This document shows, piece by piece, positions 12,700 through 58,173 of a DNA stretch of 64,000 bases; positions within the stretch are counted from its first letter, which is position 1; every line of letters starts with the position of its first letter. Under the pieces are notes generated by a model. That model made no database searches. It was not told the origin of the DNA and was given only the letters and a program-made list of their open reading frames with translations. Position numbers and translations under genes: made by a program. The DNA lies in assembly GCA_034440615.1 (NCBI GenBank), contig JAOTOM010004324.1:186001-250000 (forward strand), in the 5' to 3' direction. Source of the DNA: Ashinkailepas kermadecensis (Eukaryota; Arthropoda; Thecostraca; Neolepadidae).

Positions 12700-12811
12700 A
12701 TATTTTTTATATTTTTTTTTTTTTTTTTTTTATCCTTCTCTCCCCCTCTTTTTTTTTAAAATTTTTTTTTTATTTTTTTAATTTTTTTTTTTTATAAAAA
12801 AAAAAAAAAAT
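12700..12811. repeat. Poly-T/poly-A low-complexity tract
   Basis: Long T runs broken by CTCTCCCCCTC, then T13-A-T-A15 at the right edge (about 12782-12811). The T/A junction could fold back; it may be the remains of a poly-A-ended insertion. Confidence 0.6.
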
Positions 12812-13210
12812 GCCGCGCAATATATCAGCCGAGCAACGCCCGGAGTCGCTGCCCAAGCTCCACGGGTATTTTGAACGCGTCTTGACGGTGTGGAAGAAGA
12901 CCACTGCATTCCACAGCATTCCACAGCATTCGATCTCGTGGCGGGCAATGCACGCCGAGCTTACTGAGTTGATCAGGCTTATAATTATGTCGATCCCTGC
13001 CAGTGCAAAAGAAAGTTGGTGCAAATATTAAGTGCTCCACACTACACGGCACCCAGGCCTCTACACAACTCGCATGGCCCGCCATTTCTCCGGCTTCAGC
13101 GCGTCCTCGGTGCTCTGCCAAGTGTGGATGAATTAGGCTCTGATTAGATCGTACGCGGTGCAGATCCAACCAGAAGACATCTCTCCTTCCAGCGAACAGA
13201 GCTCACCGGT
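12812..13210. other. Unique sequence, nothing recognised
   Basis: Contains a small direct repeat TTCCACAGCA (about 12909-12930) but no gene signal. Confidence 0.4.
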
Positions 13211-13640
13211 GCCGTTTATCGTGTGTCGCATACAGTGGTCGTCACTCCCACTGGTGCGGCTCGCGGCACTCCTGCAGTCTGACCCCACAGCCTTGGCCGG
13301 AGCCGTTTATCGTGTGTCGCATGCAGTGGTTGTCACTCCCACTGGTGCGGCTCGCGGCACTCCTGCAGTCTAACCCCAGTGGCGTTTATCGTGTGTCGCA
13401 TACATCTCCCACTGGTGCGGCTCGCGGCACTCCTGCAGTCTGACCCCACAGCCTTGGCCGGAGCCGTTTATCGTGTGTCGCATGCAGTGGTCGTCACTCC
13501 CACTGGTGCGGCTCGCGGCACTCCTGCAGTCTGACCCCACAGCCTTGGCCGGAGCCGTTTATCGTGTGTCGCATACAGTGGGCGTCACTCCCACTGGTGC
13601 GGCTCGCGGCACTCCTGCAGTCTGACCCCACAGCTGTGGT
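13211..13640. repeat. 91-bp minisatellite, about 4.7 copies
   Basis: GCCGTTTATCGTGTGTCGCA recurs at 13211, 13302, 13463 and 13554, with a shortened unit at about 13382. Units end CGGCACTCCTGCAGTCTGAC. Confidence 0.93.
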
Positions 13641-13680
13641 GTGCGCCACGTGCTCGGCTTAGCTCAGTGTGATTGGACGG

Positions 13681-14010
13681 GGACGGATCGGAGCAGCTGC
13701 CAGGCCATTGTCACTCTGTCACTCTGTGGCGGCAGCGACACAGCAAGCCCAGCGGTGTCCGACACTGCAGCAACAGCTGACGGAGTCGACCCGACGGATC
13801 GGAGCAGTTGCCAGGCCATTGTCACTCTGTGGCGGCAGCGACACAGCAAGCCCAGCGGTGTCCGACACTGCAGCAATAGCTGACGGAGTCGACCCGACGG
13901 ATCGGAGCAGTTGCCAGGCCATTGTCACTCTGTGGCGGCAGCGACACAGCAAGCCCAGCGGTGTCCGACACTGCAGCAATAGCTGACGGAGTCGACCCGA
14001 CGCGTCCTAC
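13681..14010. repeat. 103-bp minisatellite, three copies
   Basis: CGGATCGGAGCAG and GACACTGCAGCAA recur; offsets are about 111, 103 and 103 bp. The first unit carries an extra TCACTCTG. Confidence 0.92.
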
Positions 14011-15574
14011 TGAGCAGTAGGCGTGGCCTCGGCAGTGGCCAGTGGCTGGATGAGTAGGCGTGGCTTCCGCGTGTTAATGGCTCACTAAGGAAAGACACGG
14101 ATGTCGATGACTTCTTTTTGGCTTTTTGTTTGTTTAATTACCGCAGCACAGTCTAATTGTCCACGCAGTTAGCATTTAAAGCTTCGAATGCATTCCAATC
14201 ATAGCATTACAGCAACAACCTTTCCAAAACTAAGCAATGTCATTAACGTTGATTGGCCTCTCATAATTTTGATTTATTGCATGCATTCCTGGATGCTTAA
14301 GGCTTGATTGTATTTTTTTACTTGGTAAGAATTCTGATCTAATGAGTCTCAAATGCATGCTTCCGTGTGCCAGTACATCGTTTTACTAGCTGTAATGTAT
14401 ATTCAGCTTGATATAAGTTTCAGAGGTTCAGACCTGGCCTGACACAGTCATTTTGTACGTGGTGATATCAGATGAGTTTTCCACGCATTGGGACGGCGAC
14501 AGACATAGTCTGGTGCTGATTTGGGGACTTTATGGCGAACACATTCGTGGTATGGACGGAACTTGCTGGTACCTAATTTCCGTCACATTTTACCCTCAAC
14601 CGTCTTTGAAGATTTCCACCTGACCTGAGATGTAAAACGCTTGAACTAACTCGATTGTGTCGCACCGACTTTTGCGCTGAATTCTTTCTTCAGTTCTAAT
14701 CCAATTTCTCAGTTCCAACCCAATTTCAGTAAAATGGGAACCGAGTAAGCCCCATCGGATAGAACGGCTGACGAAATGTCCTCGCTGTTCCTGGATGAAA
14801 GGTAATAGTCACGACATAACATTACATAGAATCAACTCACGGACGGTAAGTATTTTGTCGGCTTTCCCATTCGAAAGGTGGTTAACAACACCTCGCCATT
14901 TCTCCTTAAGTCGAGATAGAGCCAGCTATAGACCAGTGCGCCGCTTGTCACGATATAAATCCTGTGGAATCCAGTCGTTCCGTTTTCTCTTAGCCAATGG
15001 TCTTCTAGGTGAAACAATAGAGACAAGCATACGAGAACGTCGGTGTCGATATTTTCCATCGATAGTCCCCAGAATCCACTTCAGACAGAACTGCAAAAAA
15101 TAAGCACCAGAAAATAGACGAAGCTTGTAAAAATATGTCCATACCTGACCTGACCACACAAAATGTATGGGTAGCGAAGTATCTCAGGTCATATTCTGGT
15201 GGCAAAGAAATAATTATGGTGCACAAGGATTTACAAAAACTTGCAAAGTACTGCTTCATTGTTTTCAAGAATAAGTGTTTGAAGTAAATTAACTGAACTT
15301 AACTAAAACCGGGCCCTCTAAAATAACCAAGAGTACATATTTGTCACGAAGGGGGACACCCGAAGACATTCGAGTTTATTGACCGGGTTTGGCCGCGTTC
15401 ACGTTAGCGGTTTCATGGAATGACCTGAAAACGTTTATGCAGCTTATATCAAGTTGATATAAGCTCATTTGCTGCAGTGAAGCAGGCAAGCAAGTCAATT
15501 TCTGCAACCATGCACAGCGCATGCGACCACAAATGAGGATGTATTGGTGACCTGACATGACACAACCATGCCGC
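14011..15574. other. Unique sequence, no gene recognised
   Basis: No coding signal. Holds a short hairpin at 15441-15465. Confidence 0.45.
15441..15465. repeat. Short perfect hairpin
   Basis: AGCTTATATCAA and TTGATATAAGCT (12-bp arms) around a single G. Confidence 0.65.
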
Positions 15575-16391
15575 CACCTAACCATTCGCAAAGGATGTAT
15601 TATCAGCCATCAGTCACACCATACAGCGGCCCGCTGCCGCACTCAGCTCCTCTGGTCTGCCATCAGTACACAACAGCGGCCCGCTGCCGCACTCAGCTCC
15701 TCTGGTCTTGTCAAACTGTCACCTAACCATTCGCAAAGGATGTATTATCAGCCATCAGTCACACCATACAGCGGCCCGCTGCCGCACTCAGCTCCTCTGG
15801 TCTTGTCAAACTGTCACCTAACCATTCGCAAAGGATGTATTATCAGCCATCAGTCACACCATACAGCGGCCCGCTGCCGCACTCAGCTCCTCTGGTCTGC
15901 CATCAGTCACACCACACAGCGGCCCGCTGCCGCACTCAGCTCCTCTGGTCTTGTCAAACTGTCACCTAACCATTCGCAAAGGATGTATTATCAGCCATCA
16001 GTCACACCATACAGCGGCCCGCTGCCGCACTCAGCTCCTCTGGTCTGCCATCAGTCACACCACACAGCGGCCCGCTGCCGCACTCAGCTCCTCTGGTCTT
16101 GTCAAACTGTCACCTAACCATTCGCAAAGGATGTATTATCAACCATCAGTCACACCACACAGCGGCCCGCTGCCGCACTCAGCTCCTCTGGTCTTGTCAA
16201 ACTGTCACCTAACCATTCGCAAAGGATGTATTATCAGCCATCAGTCACACCACACAGCGGCCCGCTGCCGCACTCAGCTCCTCTGGTCTTGTCAAACTGT
16301 CACCTAACCATTCGCAAAGGATGTATTATCAGCCATCAGTCACACCACACAGCGGCCCGCTGCCGCACTCAGCTCCTCTGGTCTTGTCAAA
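15575..16391. repeat. Nested 95/148-bp minisatellite
   Basis: ACCTAACCATTCGCAAAGGA starts at 15576, 15721, 15816, 15964, 16112, 16207 and 16302. Spacing is either 95 bp or about 148 bp; long units contain an extra internal copy of the roughly 53-bp CGGCCCGCTGCCGCACTCAG segment. Confidence 0.95.
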
Positions 16392-17776
16392 CCCGCTCGG
16401 GTGGCATCTATCCCTCCCTCGGGTTGCCAGTGTTAACCCGTCAAGTGCCGGATAATTTGCTGTCCCTCGCAGTGCAGAGGAGGAGGAGGGGAGGATCAAT
16501 TTGACCCGTTCACTAAGTTTTATTTTGAGGAAGATAGAGATGTCGTCAATGGCTTGGCATGGCTACATCCTGGGACGTTCGGAGTTGCTGGAAATATGTA
16601 GTCAATGTAGAAGCACAGTAAGTCTTGGTAAGTCTTCGTCGTAGTTTTCGAACCATGGCTTTGAGCCCATGCATGCATGGGCTCAAAGCAGATGCGATTT
16701 CGTCTTTTAATTTGCATGACATGCACACTGAAGACTTCGTCTAATACAGATGACATGTGCAAACATCAAGGTGACCGTTTCTGTCAAGTTTAAATACCTG
16801 GAAATATATGATGAACTGTTGAAGGTGGCACTCAGGAAAAGTCAACCAGGGCCATATACGCGAACACACGCATTTCGATGCTGACCGAACATTTTTGTGG
16901 AAAAAAATTATCCAAGCATTTTAATTTTGTATTGCAAATTATCCCAAGAGAAAATCAAAAAATATGTATTATTTTCAAATGTAATTTCCGGACAGCAATC
17001 ACATCAGAAATGAACTCGACGTCGAACTTACCCTGATTTACCGATTTTTTACTTCGCAATAGTCCGCATTTTGTCGTTATATCGCAGTGACGTGTTGTGA
17101 AACCTGAGACCTCACATGAGTTTTGTGAGCATAATTTGCCACTATGAATATTCCGAATATTAACAAAATATTGGTCAGACGCAAAGTTAGACACAAATAA
17201 TTTGGTATGCCTTGAATTGCCTGGAAACCTGACCTATTATCACATTTTGTATTGTATGTTTGTCTTCGATAACGTCGATATATCCGTATGTCGCTTCTCA
17301 CTGTATCTTGTTTGGTTTGGTGCGACAAATGTTCCAATGTACACCTAAAATTCGCATCGAGACGAAGTTGTGACTTAGTTGTGACCCACGCTAGATCTAT
17401 CGTATCAGCCTATAACTCAACTTGTGCCACAACGCAAGCTCATTAATTGTCAGAAGGCACACCAACGGTCAAAGCCACGGCGTGATCGGTTCAAAGAAAC
17501 AGCAAACGGTTACCTCAGAAAAAATAGTATGGGAATTAAATTCCCCCTCCCCGCTGTGAGTTTTAGCACTCACCTGTGCAGCAAGCGGCTGATGCAACCC
17601 TTCCCCCTGAAGGTTCGGCCTGAGGAAACATTCCGAAACACTCACCGAATTCCACTGAGTTGTGTCAAGTTGACTAGACCATCATGATCACATAGGTAAT
17701 CACATAGAGCACTCCGAGATCATTCAAGATAATTAAAGTAACTAAATGCATGCACCCAAATGCGAGATATAGTGTG
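16392..17776. other. Unique sequence, no gene recognised
   Basis: No coding signal; contains the palindrome at 16659-16688. Confidence 0.45.
16659..16688. repeat. 30-bp perfect palindrome
   Basis: Half-site CTTTGAGCCCATGCA is followed directly by its reverse complement, centred on ATGCATGCAT. Confidence 0.85.
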
Positions 17777-17985
17777 TTGTGTGTAAATAAAATATATATA
17801 CGACCTTCAATATACCAGGAGGTGCTGAGTTGACATCAAAAGTAACGATAAGGGTTGTACTTTATTGCTCATTATTGCTCATTATTGCTTTGAGCAATAA
17901 AGTACAACCCTTATCGTTAATTTTGATGTCAACTCAGCACCTCCTGGTATATTGAAGGTCGTATATATATTTTATTTACACACAA
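17777..17985. repeat. Inverted repeat with 95-bp arms (foldback or MITE-like)
   Basis: Left arm 17777-17871 and right arm 17891-17985 are reverse complements with one mismatch; the 19-bp centre is made of ATTGCTC-like repeats. Arms end in TTGTGTGTAAATAAA. No clear target-site duplication or transposase was seen. Confidence 0.95.
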
Positions 17986-19075
17986 TGTCTAAAACCCAGG
18001 AGCATCTAAGAGGCATTCTTCGTTATATTAAACAATATAGTGCGTTGTTAGAATTGTGAAACAAAAAGGAACACTGATGAAACTTGTAGGTGTAGTCTGC
18101 CACAGATTGCATAATGAATTTGAGAATGATAATTTCTGTAAACATCTGATGATGGATTTGGCCTAGAAGATCACCCAATGGTCCAAAGTATGTATCAATC
18201 TGACTTCAATCGCGATATCTCATCACCAGCAATACAACCTTTTTTTTCATTTCACAAGCGCGTTCACGCTGGAAGGGCGTGGCAGCAATACCCTTTCCAC
18301 TGGGAAACGTAGCGAAGGATCGTGTACGGGCGAGGGCGAATACACCCATAATTTGGTTTAGTTCGCGCCAATATTAATACATAAATATATGTTAAACACA
18401 TACTTCAGTGTACCACATACGCGTACGCAATATACGTATCTACCCACACACAATTCTGACCTTTATATTCTACCTCAGAGACAAGCGTCGAAAGGTCAAC
18501 TAAGTATGATGGACTATTCGAAAGTATGAGGTCAAAAGCGCACACAGAGTAGTGATCGGTAGGACAACCTCTGACGCCTTTATTGTCTGGCAGCAAAGAA
18601 GCTCTCCGTCTCGCGCGAAGAAAAGTTCTCAAATTGTGATCTATCCAGCAGGTGTATCACATCACGTTCAGGTCACGACCACCATCCTGGCCCTCCTCGT
18701 ACTTCACCGACTGCTTCGATCGTACTCTGTCCACAAAAGGAAGCACCCCTCCACCACTATGCAGATGTGAGACGTGTTGCTCTTCCTGATCGGAATTAAG
18801 CACACCCGACGAATACCAGTTGCGTTCACACACACGACGAACATTCGCCGCCGCTCAGGAAGCGACGCCGACCAATCTACATATCGTTGGGTGTGTCGGC
18901 CCCGGGGGAAATGTCCGCAAGCTATCGGGGTTTCACACCAGGGGTGATTATTCCCACCCAACTGCGGTTCCAGCTTGTTGCCCACCACAGGTCGGCACGG
19001 GACAGGTAGTCCGGCACCCTTCCCATCACCGCGCGAGGAGACAGACTTCATCAGCTGGTTAATTTGGTAACTTAT
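17986..19075. other. Unique sequence, no gene recognised
   Basis: No coding or RNA signal found. Confidence 0.4.
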
Positions 19076-19183
19076 TATTTGGTAACAACACTTATATATT
19101 ATTTGGTATTATATTATATTATTTGGTATTATATTATATTATATTATATCATATATATATTTGGTAACAACACTTATTTGGTA
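19076..19183. repeat. AT-rich TTATTTGGTA repeats
   Basis: TTATTTGGTAACAACACTTA at both ends and TATTATTTGGTATTATATTA between, with a TATATA core. Confidence 0.8.
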
Positions 19184-19809
19184 ATGGCGCGACATGGGAA
19201 GGGCCTCCGTACCACCTAGGAACGATGGGACCTGCCTCACCGAGCCACAGCGTCCAAATGTCGGCTGATGGGAACGACGCCCGGCTTGGCTTCGCCGGGG
19301 AGAGAGGGCTTTGTGCTGCGAACTGTGCATCGGTTCGATACGGATAGATTACTTATCATGAGTCTCGGCCACACGTTGGAACTGCGTGCAAATATCCCAT
19401 GTCCATCACGGATGTGTCGTTGCATGGCAATTGTAGCGCAACAGGCAGACACTGAGTGATGATGCGAACGGAAACACGATGTAAAAAATAATGACAGCAA
19501 AGAGCAGAATGGAATGCAATAAGGAGCTGTTTCGCATCGCTTGTACACAATACTGGAAATGTGCTGGTTGCTATGGAGAACACGATGCTTTCAATGTTTT
19601 TAATTTTTGGTTAGTGGCTGAAATGGACGCGTGTATTTGCTTTGCATTAATTAAGTGCTGCTGGAAATTATACTTTGGGGCACTTTGAAACCTAAATATG
19701 ATCGCAACTAGTTCTCAGAGTGCATTTTGTATCGCAACTACACTCCCTAAAAAGCATCGACTCCCGTTAACTAATGGGTGACAATTTGATATTTCTCATA
19801 ACACGATGG
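19184..19809. other. Unique sequence, nothing recognised
   Basis: No gene signal. Confidence 0.4.
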
Positions 19810-20905
19810 TCGTCATATATCATAATGGCACGCATAACTGCACATCATAGTGGCACGCCATGGTGACGCGGTAGTGGCACGCATGGTGACATACGATGGT
19901 GACATACGATAGCGACACATCAGAGTGACACGCCATGGTGACACGGTAGTGGCACGCATGGTGACATACGATAGCGACACATCATAGTGACACGACATAG
20001 TGACGCGCAATAGTGACACGCTGGTGATAAGTCATAGCGCCATATCATAGTGACCCGCCATTGTGACACACGGTAATGGCACGCATAATGACACATAGTC
20101 ACACCCCACAGTGGCACACGGTAGTGATACGTCATAGTGGCACATGGTAGTGACATGTCATAGTGATATGTCACAGTGGTATGTCATAGTGATATGTCAT
20201 AGTGATATGTCATAGTGATATGTCATAGTAATATGTCATAGTGATATGTCATAGTGATATGTCATAGTGATATGTCATAATGATATGTCATAGTGATATG
20301 CCATAGTGAGATGTCATAGTGATATATCATAGTGACACATGTAGTGACACTTCATAGTGATATATCATAGTGACACATGGTAGTGACACTTCATAGTGAT
20401 ATGTCATAGTGATATGTCCTACTGATATGTCATAGTGATATGTCATAGTGATGTGTCATAGTGATATGTCATAGTGATATGTCATAGTGATATGTCATAG
20501 CGATATGGCATAGTGACACATGGTAGTGACACGCCATAGTGACACGTCATAGTGACACATGGCAGTGACACGTCATAGTGGTATGTCATAGTGACACATG
20601 GTAGTGACACGTCATAGTGACACATGGTAGTGACACGTCATAGTGACACATGGTAGTGACACGTCATAGTGACACATGGTAGTGACACGTCATAGTGACA
20701 CATCGTAGTGACATGTCATGGTGACATATGGTGGTGACGCGTCATAGTGGCATTCCATAGTGGCACACCGTTGTGACATGTCATAGTGACACATGGTAGT
20801 GACAGATCGTAGTACCATGCCATGGTGACACATGGTAGTGGCAGATCGTAATGACATGCCATAGTGACACATGGTAGTGACACGTCATAGTGACATGCCA
20901 GTTGA
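19810..20905. repeat. 13-bp minisatellite (CATAGTGATATGT type), 1.1 kb
   Basis: Centre is homogeneous CATAGTGATATGT; flanks are diverged, and part (about 20590-20720) is a 26-bp dimer of CATAGTGACACAT and GGTAGTGACACGT. Higher-order units therefore grew from the 13-mer. Confidence 0.95.
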
Positions 20906-21719
20906 AATTCACAGTGAATCAGTAACTTCAGTAAATCATTCTACAATTTCGTAGCAACAACTTTGGACGTGTTTAAGACTAGTAAACACTGGATAATTTG
21001 TTGGGCTGTAACGACATTGTTCGCAATATTTTCGTTCGCGTTAGAAGCGTAAAACGAAGTATTTTCCTCGTGCTACGATTACTTCTGTTTTTAAATTGTA
21101 AGTGACTTAGCAGTTGTTGAGTACATTGCATTCGGAATACGAGAATGCTCACGTAGCATTGTACCAGGTTATCATATATGAAACATGTAGTTCAGTAACC
21201 ATGATAATCTCAACTCCACGAAACAGTTGAGTAGCAGTAACCATGCGCGATATCTCTCAGATTTTGCTCTGGATTATATGTCATCTGTATCTATCTGTGA
21301 GACTATTTTCCGAAATATTTTACCGTCATTGGCGTGTGGATTCTGCTGCACCATGTGGCTATTTCACATCAAATGCTTTGGTATATTTTTGCAATATCAC
21401 GTTGCGAATCAGCTTATATCACATCGCTTACCATTTGCTTAGAACTGCTTTCGGCACAATATATTCCATACATTCGATAATATATTCCAGATGTGTCTTA
21501 TTGGTTAGAAAGCATCGCGACTTTTTCCTTGCATCGATCGGAAGGTAAATGCGCACTGCCATTTCATGAGGGTTATATAATCCTAGCTGTCAGACATGAC
21601 TAAGGTTTAAGACCATTGCGATGGTAAGTTCGGTGCTGTTGCAAGCTCGTTATTTTAACTATTCGAACAGCCACGATGTCGGCGGACATTCATCGCATGA
21701 GAATGTGATACCATGCAGC
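20906..21719. other. Unique AT-rich sequence, no gene recognised
   Basis: A plus-strand frame from 21243 starts MRDISQILLWIICHLYL, hydrophobic like a signal peptide, but no supported splice links it to exon 1. Confidence 0.3.
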
Positions 21720-21960
21720 AGCATTGCATACTGTGTGATTGCATAGAATGTATAGATACTGTGTGATACTGTGTGATTGCATACTGTGTGATTGCATAGA
21801 ATGTATAGATACTGTGTGATACTGTGTGATTGCATACTGTGTGATTGCATAGAATGTATAGATACTGTGTGATACTGTGTGATTGCATACTGTGTGATTG
21901 CAAACATTGCATAGAATGTGATACCATGCAGCAGCAGTGATACCATGCAGCACTTCAACT
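21720..21960. repeat. 53-bp tandem repeat, three copies
   Basis: GATTGCATAGAATGTATAGA recurs at 53-bp steps with internal TACTGTGTGA doublets; flanked by GATACCATGCAGCAGCA on both sides. Confidence 0.9.
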
Positions 21961-21976
21961 GTACGTTGCTACCACG

Positions 21977-22508
21977 TGATCGGGAGATGAGTGGGGTATG
22001 TAGTTGTGCGGCACAGTGATCGGGAGATGAGTGGGGTATGTAGTTGTCCGGCACAGTGATCGGGAGATGAGTGGGGTATGTAGTTGTGCGGCACAGTGAT
22101 CGGGAGATGAGTGGGGTATGTAGTTGTGCGGCACAGTGATCGGGAGATGAGTGGGGTATGTAGTTGTGCGGCGTGTCGGGAGATGGGGGGGGTTGTTAGT
22201 TGTGGGCACAGTGATCGGGAGATGAGTGGGGTATGTAGTTGTGCGGCACAGTGATCGGGAGATGAGTGGGGTATGTAGTTGTGCGGCACAGTGATCGGGA
22301 GATGAGTGGGGTATGTAGTTGTGCGGCACAGTGATCGGGAGATGAGTGGGGTATGTCGGCACAGTGATCGGGAGATGAGGATGTAGTTGTGCGGCACAGT
22401 GATCGGGAGATGAGTGGTAGTTGCACAGTGATCGGGAGATGAGTGGGGTATGTAGTTGTGCGGCACAGTGATCGGGAGATGAGTGGGGTATGTAGTTGTG
22501 CGGCACAG
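21977..22508. repeat. 40-bp minisatellite, about 13 copies
   Basis: Core CAGTGATCGGGAGATGAGTG followed by GGGTATGTAGTTGTGCGGCA, mostly identical, with a few shortened units near 22170-22210 and 22355-22430. Confidence 0.96.
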
Positions 22509-22862
22509 CACTTAATCGCACTTGATTTCCTAGTCCGAATCAAGAATCAAGAAATCCAATGAACACAGCCGAGCAGATCGCAGGCCTTCCTGTTGACACG
22601 ATGGTTATTCCTGCCGGTGTGGTGTGTTGCAGGTTGTCGTTGTTTGCCATTACTTGCCCACTGATTTATCCCATCACCGTCCTGACACTATGCCTTGGAA
22701 CCCATCATCAAATGTTACGGCGCGTCGGCTTCTGCCTGATGTAAGCTGACGTCCACACAATGGACTTTCGGTGGAGACCCGACGGTTGTTTGTGGTCCTG
22801 TTTTGCGCAGGGTGAATGGGATACGGCTCGTTAGTGTTGACACCGTTCCTTTTCATTTGCAG
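22509..22862. other. Sequence directly upstream of exon 1
   Basis: Unique sequence ending in the T-rich acceptor tract of exon 1. No signal-peptide exon is convincing here. Confidence 0.4.
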
Positions 22863-56048
<33,186 letters not shown>

Positions 56049-56089
56049 GTCAGTGCATGGTCGTCCAGAATGCCGTTCCGGATTTGATG

Positions 56090-56842
56090 TCAGTGTGAGT
56101 CGCCACCGGGAGCGTTGGACCAGCCAGGGCTCGTCCAGAGATGTCAGTGTGAGCTGCCACTGGGAGCGCCGGACCGGCCAGGGCTCGTCCAGAGGTGTCG
56201 GTGTGAGCCGCCACTGGGAGCGCCGGACCGGCCAGGGCTCGTCCAGAGATGTCGGTGTGAGCCGCCACTAGGAGCGCCGAACCAGCCAGGGCTCGTCCAG
56301 AGGTGTCGGTGTGAGTCGCCACCGGGAGCGTTGGACCGGCCAGGGCTCGTCCAGAGGTGTCGGTGTGAGCCGCCACTGGGAGCGCCGGACCGGCCAGGGC
56401 TCGTCCAGAGATGTCGGTGTGAGCCGCCACTAGGAGCGCCGAACCAGCCAGGGCTCGTCCAGAGGTGTCGGTGTGAGCCGCCACCGGGAGCGCTGGACCG
56501 GCCAGGGCTCGTCCAGAGGTGTCGGTGTGAGCCGCCACTGGGAGCGCCGGACCGGCCAGGGCTCGTCCAGAGATGTCGGTGTGAGCCGCCACTAGGAGCG
56601 CCGAACCAGCCAGGGCTCGTCCAGAGGTGTCGGTGTGAGCCGCCACTGGGAGAGCTGGACCGGCCAGGGATCGTCCAGAGATGTCAGTGTGAGCCGCCAC
56701 TGGGAGCGCCGGACCGGCCAGGGCTCGTCCAGAGATGTCGGTGTGAGCCGCCACTGGGAGCGCCGGACCAGCCAGGGCTCGTCCAGAGGTGTCGGTGTGA
56801 GCCGCCACTGGGAGCGCCGGACCGGCCAGGGCTCGTCCAGCA
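56090..56842. repeat. 54-bp minisatellite, about 14 copies
   Basis: Core GGCCAGGGCTCGTCCAGAG then GTGTCGGTGTGAGCCGCCAC. The length is divisible by three, so it is open on both strands as an 18-residue repeat. Begins about 40 nt after the exon 9 donor. Confidence 0.96.
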
Positions 56843-58173
56843 CGAGCTGAAGAGGCTAATCGGAGAACGGGTAGAACATTTGCGAATCTGTTGAACTATA
56901 TTGTAGTCTGTGGAGACATAGCCTTAGTGGATTTCATTTTGGTGGAAGTGCAGCAATTTCAGAAACAAGTCCAGCCGAATTTGTATTGTAGTTTTAGAAG
57001 CGTACGCCACCTTCGGCAGATGAGCCATATTTTGGAGATAGTGCCTCCAATTTCTGCATAGTTGCATGGAAAACCAATGCACTTCAGCCGGAATTGGCCG
57101 CGCTATTGCCGTCATTACACTTATTTGTTGAATATTTTGCACGTATATCGCGCTGAAATGCATTGCATAAAATCTGAATTGCCGAAGTAGTATGACTGGT
57201 GCGATGTGCACTGTCCACGCACTTTTCTTTTTCATACCTTCTCCGCAACCGTTCTCACACAATCGTTCAGGGCGGGATATCGTCTTAAGCGGTCGCTGGG
57301 ACGGTTGATCGACCGATCCAGGGACACGCAAGTCACGCGGTGCGACAAAGCCGTGCGACCGGCGGCCGATCGATTCCACATCACAAACCGGCTGACACAA
57401 AAAATGCAGTCCCACACTATGCCTTGAAACAATGTGCGCATACTTCAGGAAAATATTGTTAGGAAAACCGGTCAGCATTAACGGGCATCATCAAGAGCAT
57501 CTTGTTAATGCATCGACCCCCTCGTCGTACACTGGAAAAATGGTGCCTACTACTTCTCATCAACCCAGTTCAGATGAGAAATGCGGACGGCTCAAAGCAT
57601 AGTTGAACTGGATTACCGAAGCCGAAGCTCTTGTTATTACATATTTCAAACATACTTTCTCTGTTCGTCATTTTGAAACACTGAGAAACCGAACTTCCCC
57701 ATTTATTTTTTGGTGATATTGAGATCGAATATCCACGCCATCCACGCCGGGCTATCGGATCCTTTCCAGACACTTGATTAATGATTGGAGTGAACGCAAA
57801 AATATCACTGACCATCTCACCCCACAATGTCACTACGTCATCCGTCGTTAATCACAAGGCCGGCTGGGGCTATATTGGGACCTGGTCAACCCACTCGTAC
57901 CATTTGCCGACGTGATGAAATGACAGAATATACTAAATCGCAGACGACCCAGCGGAAGCCGAGACGCGCTCCCACCATCGCCTGCTTCCGGCCCGCTGTA
58001 CCAGACAAATGCTTCATGATGAGGTACAGAGGTTTTGTAGAGCTTGTGGGACACGGCCTGTAGCCCAGTGACGTAGCCAAGGGGACTGTTGGAGCAGCAC
58101 CTCCTGCCTCCTTCCGAGGATCGATTGGCCCTTTTTCTTAGCGACAGGTCTTTTCAAGACATCTCCGAGCAAT
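56843..58173. other. Unique sequence, no gene recognised
   Basis: No candidate for the second half of Ig5 found. Confidence 0.4.

Noticed and set aside
15575..16391. CRISPR-like regular repeats
   Set aside because: Direct tandem units without unique spacers, in a eukaryotic intron-type sequence.
21243..21548. Possible signal-peptide exon (hydrophobic N-terminus) for the Sidestep-like gene
   Set aside because: No clear phase-1 donor leading to exon 1; hydrophobic strings are common in AT-rich sequence.
56050..56894. Frames with 18-residue repeats on both strands
   Set aside because: 54-bp array artefact; no initiation or splice support.
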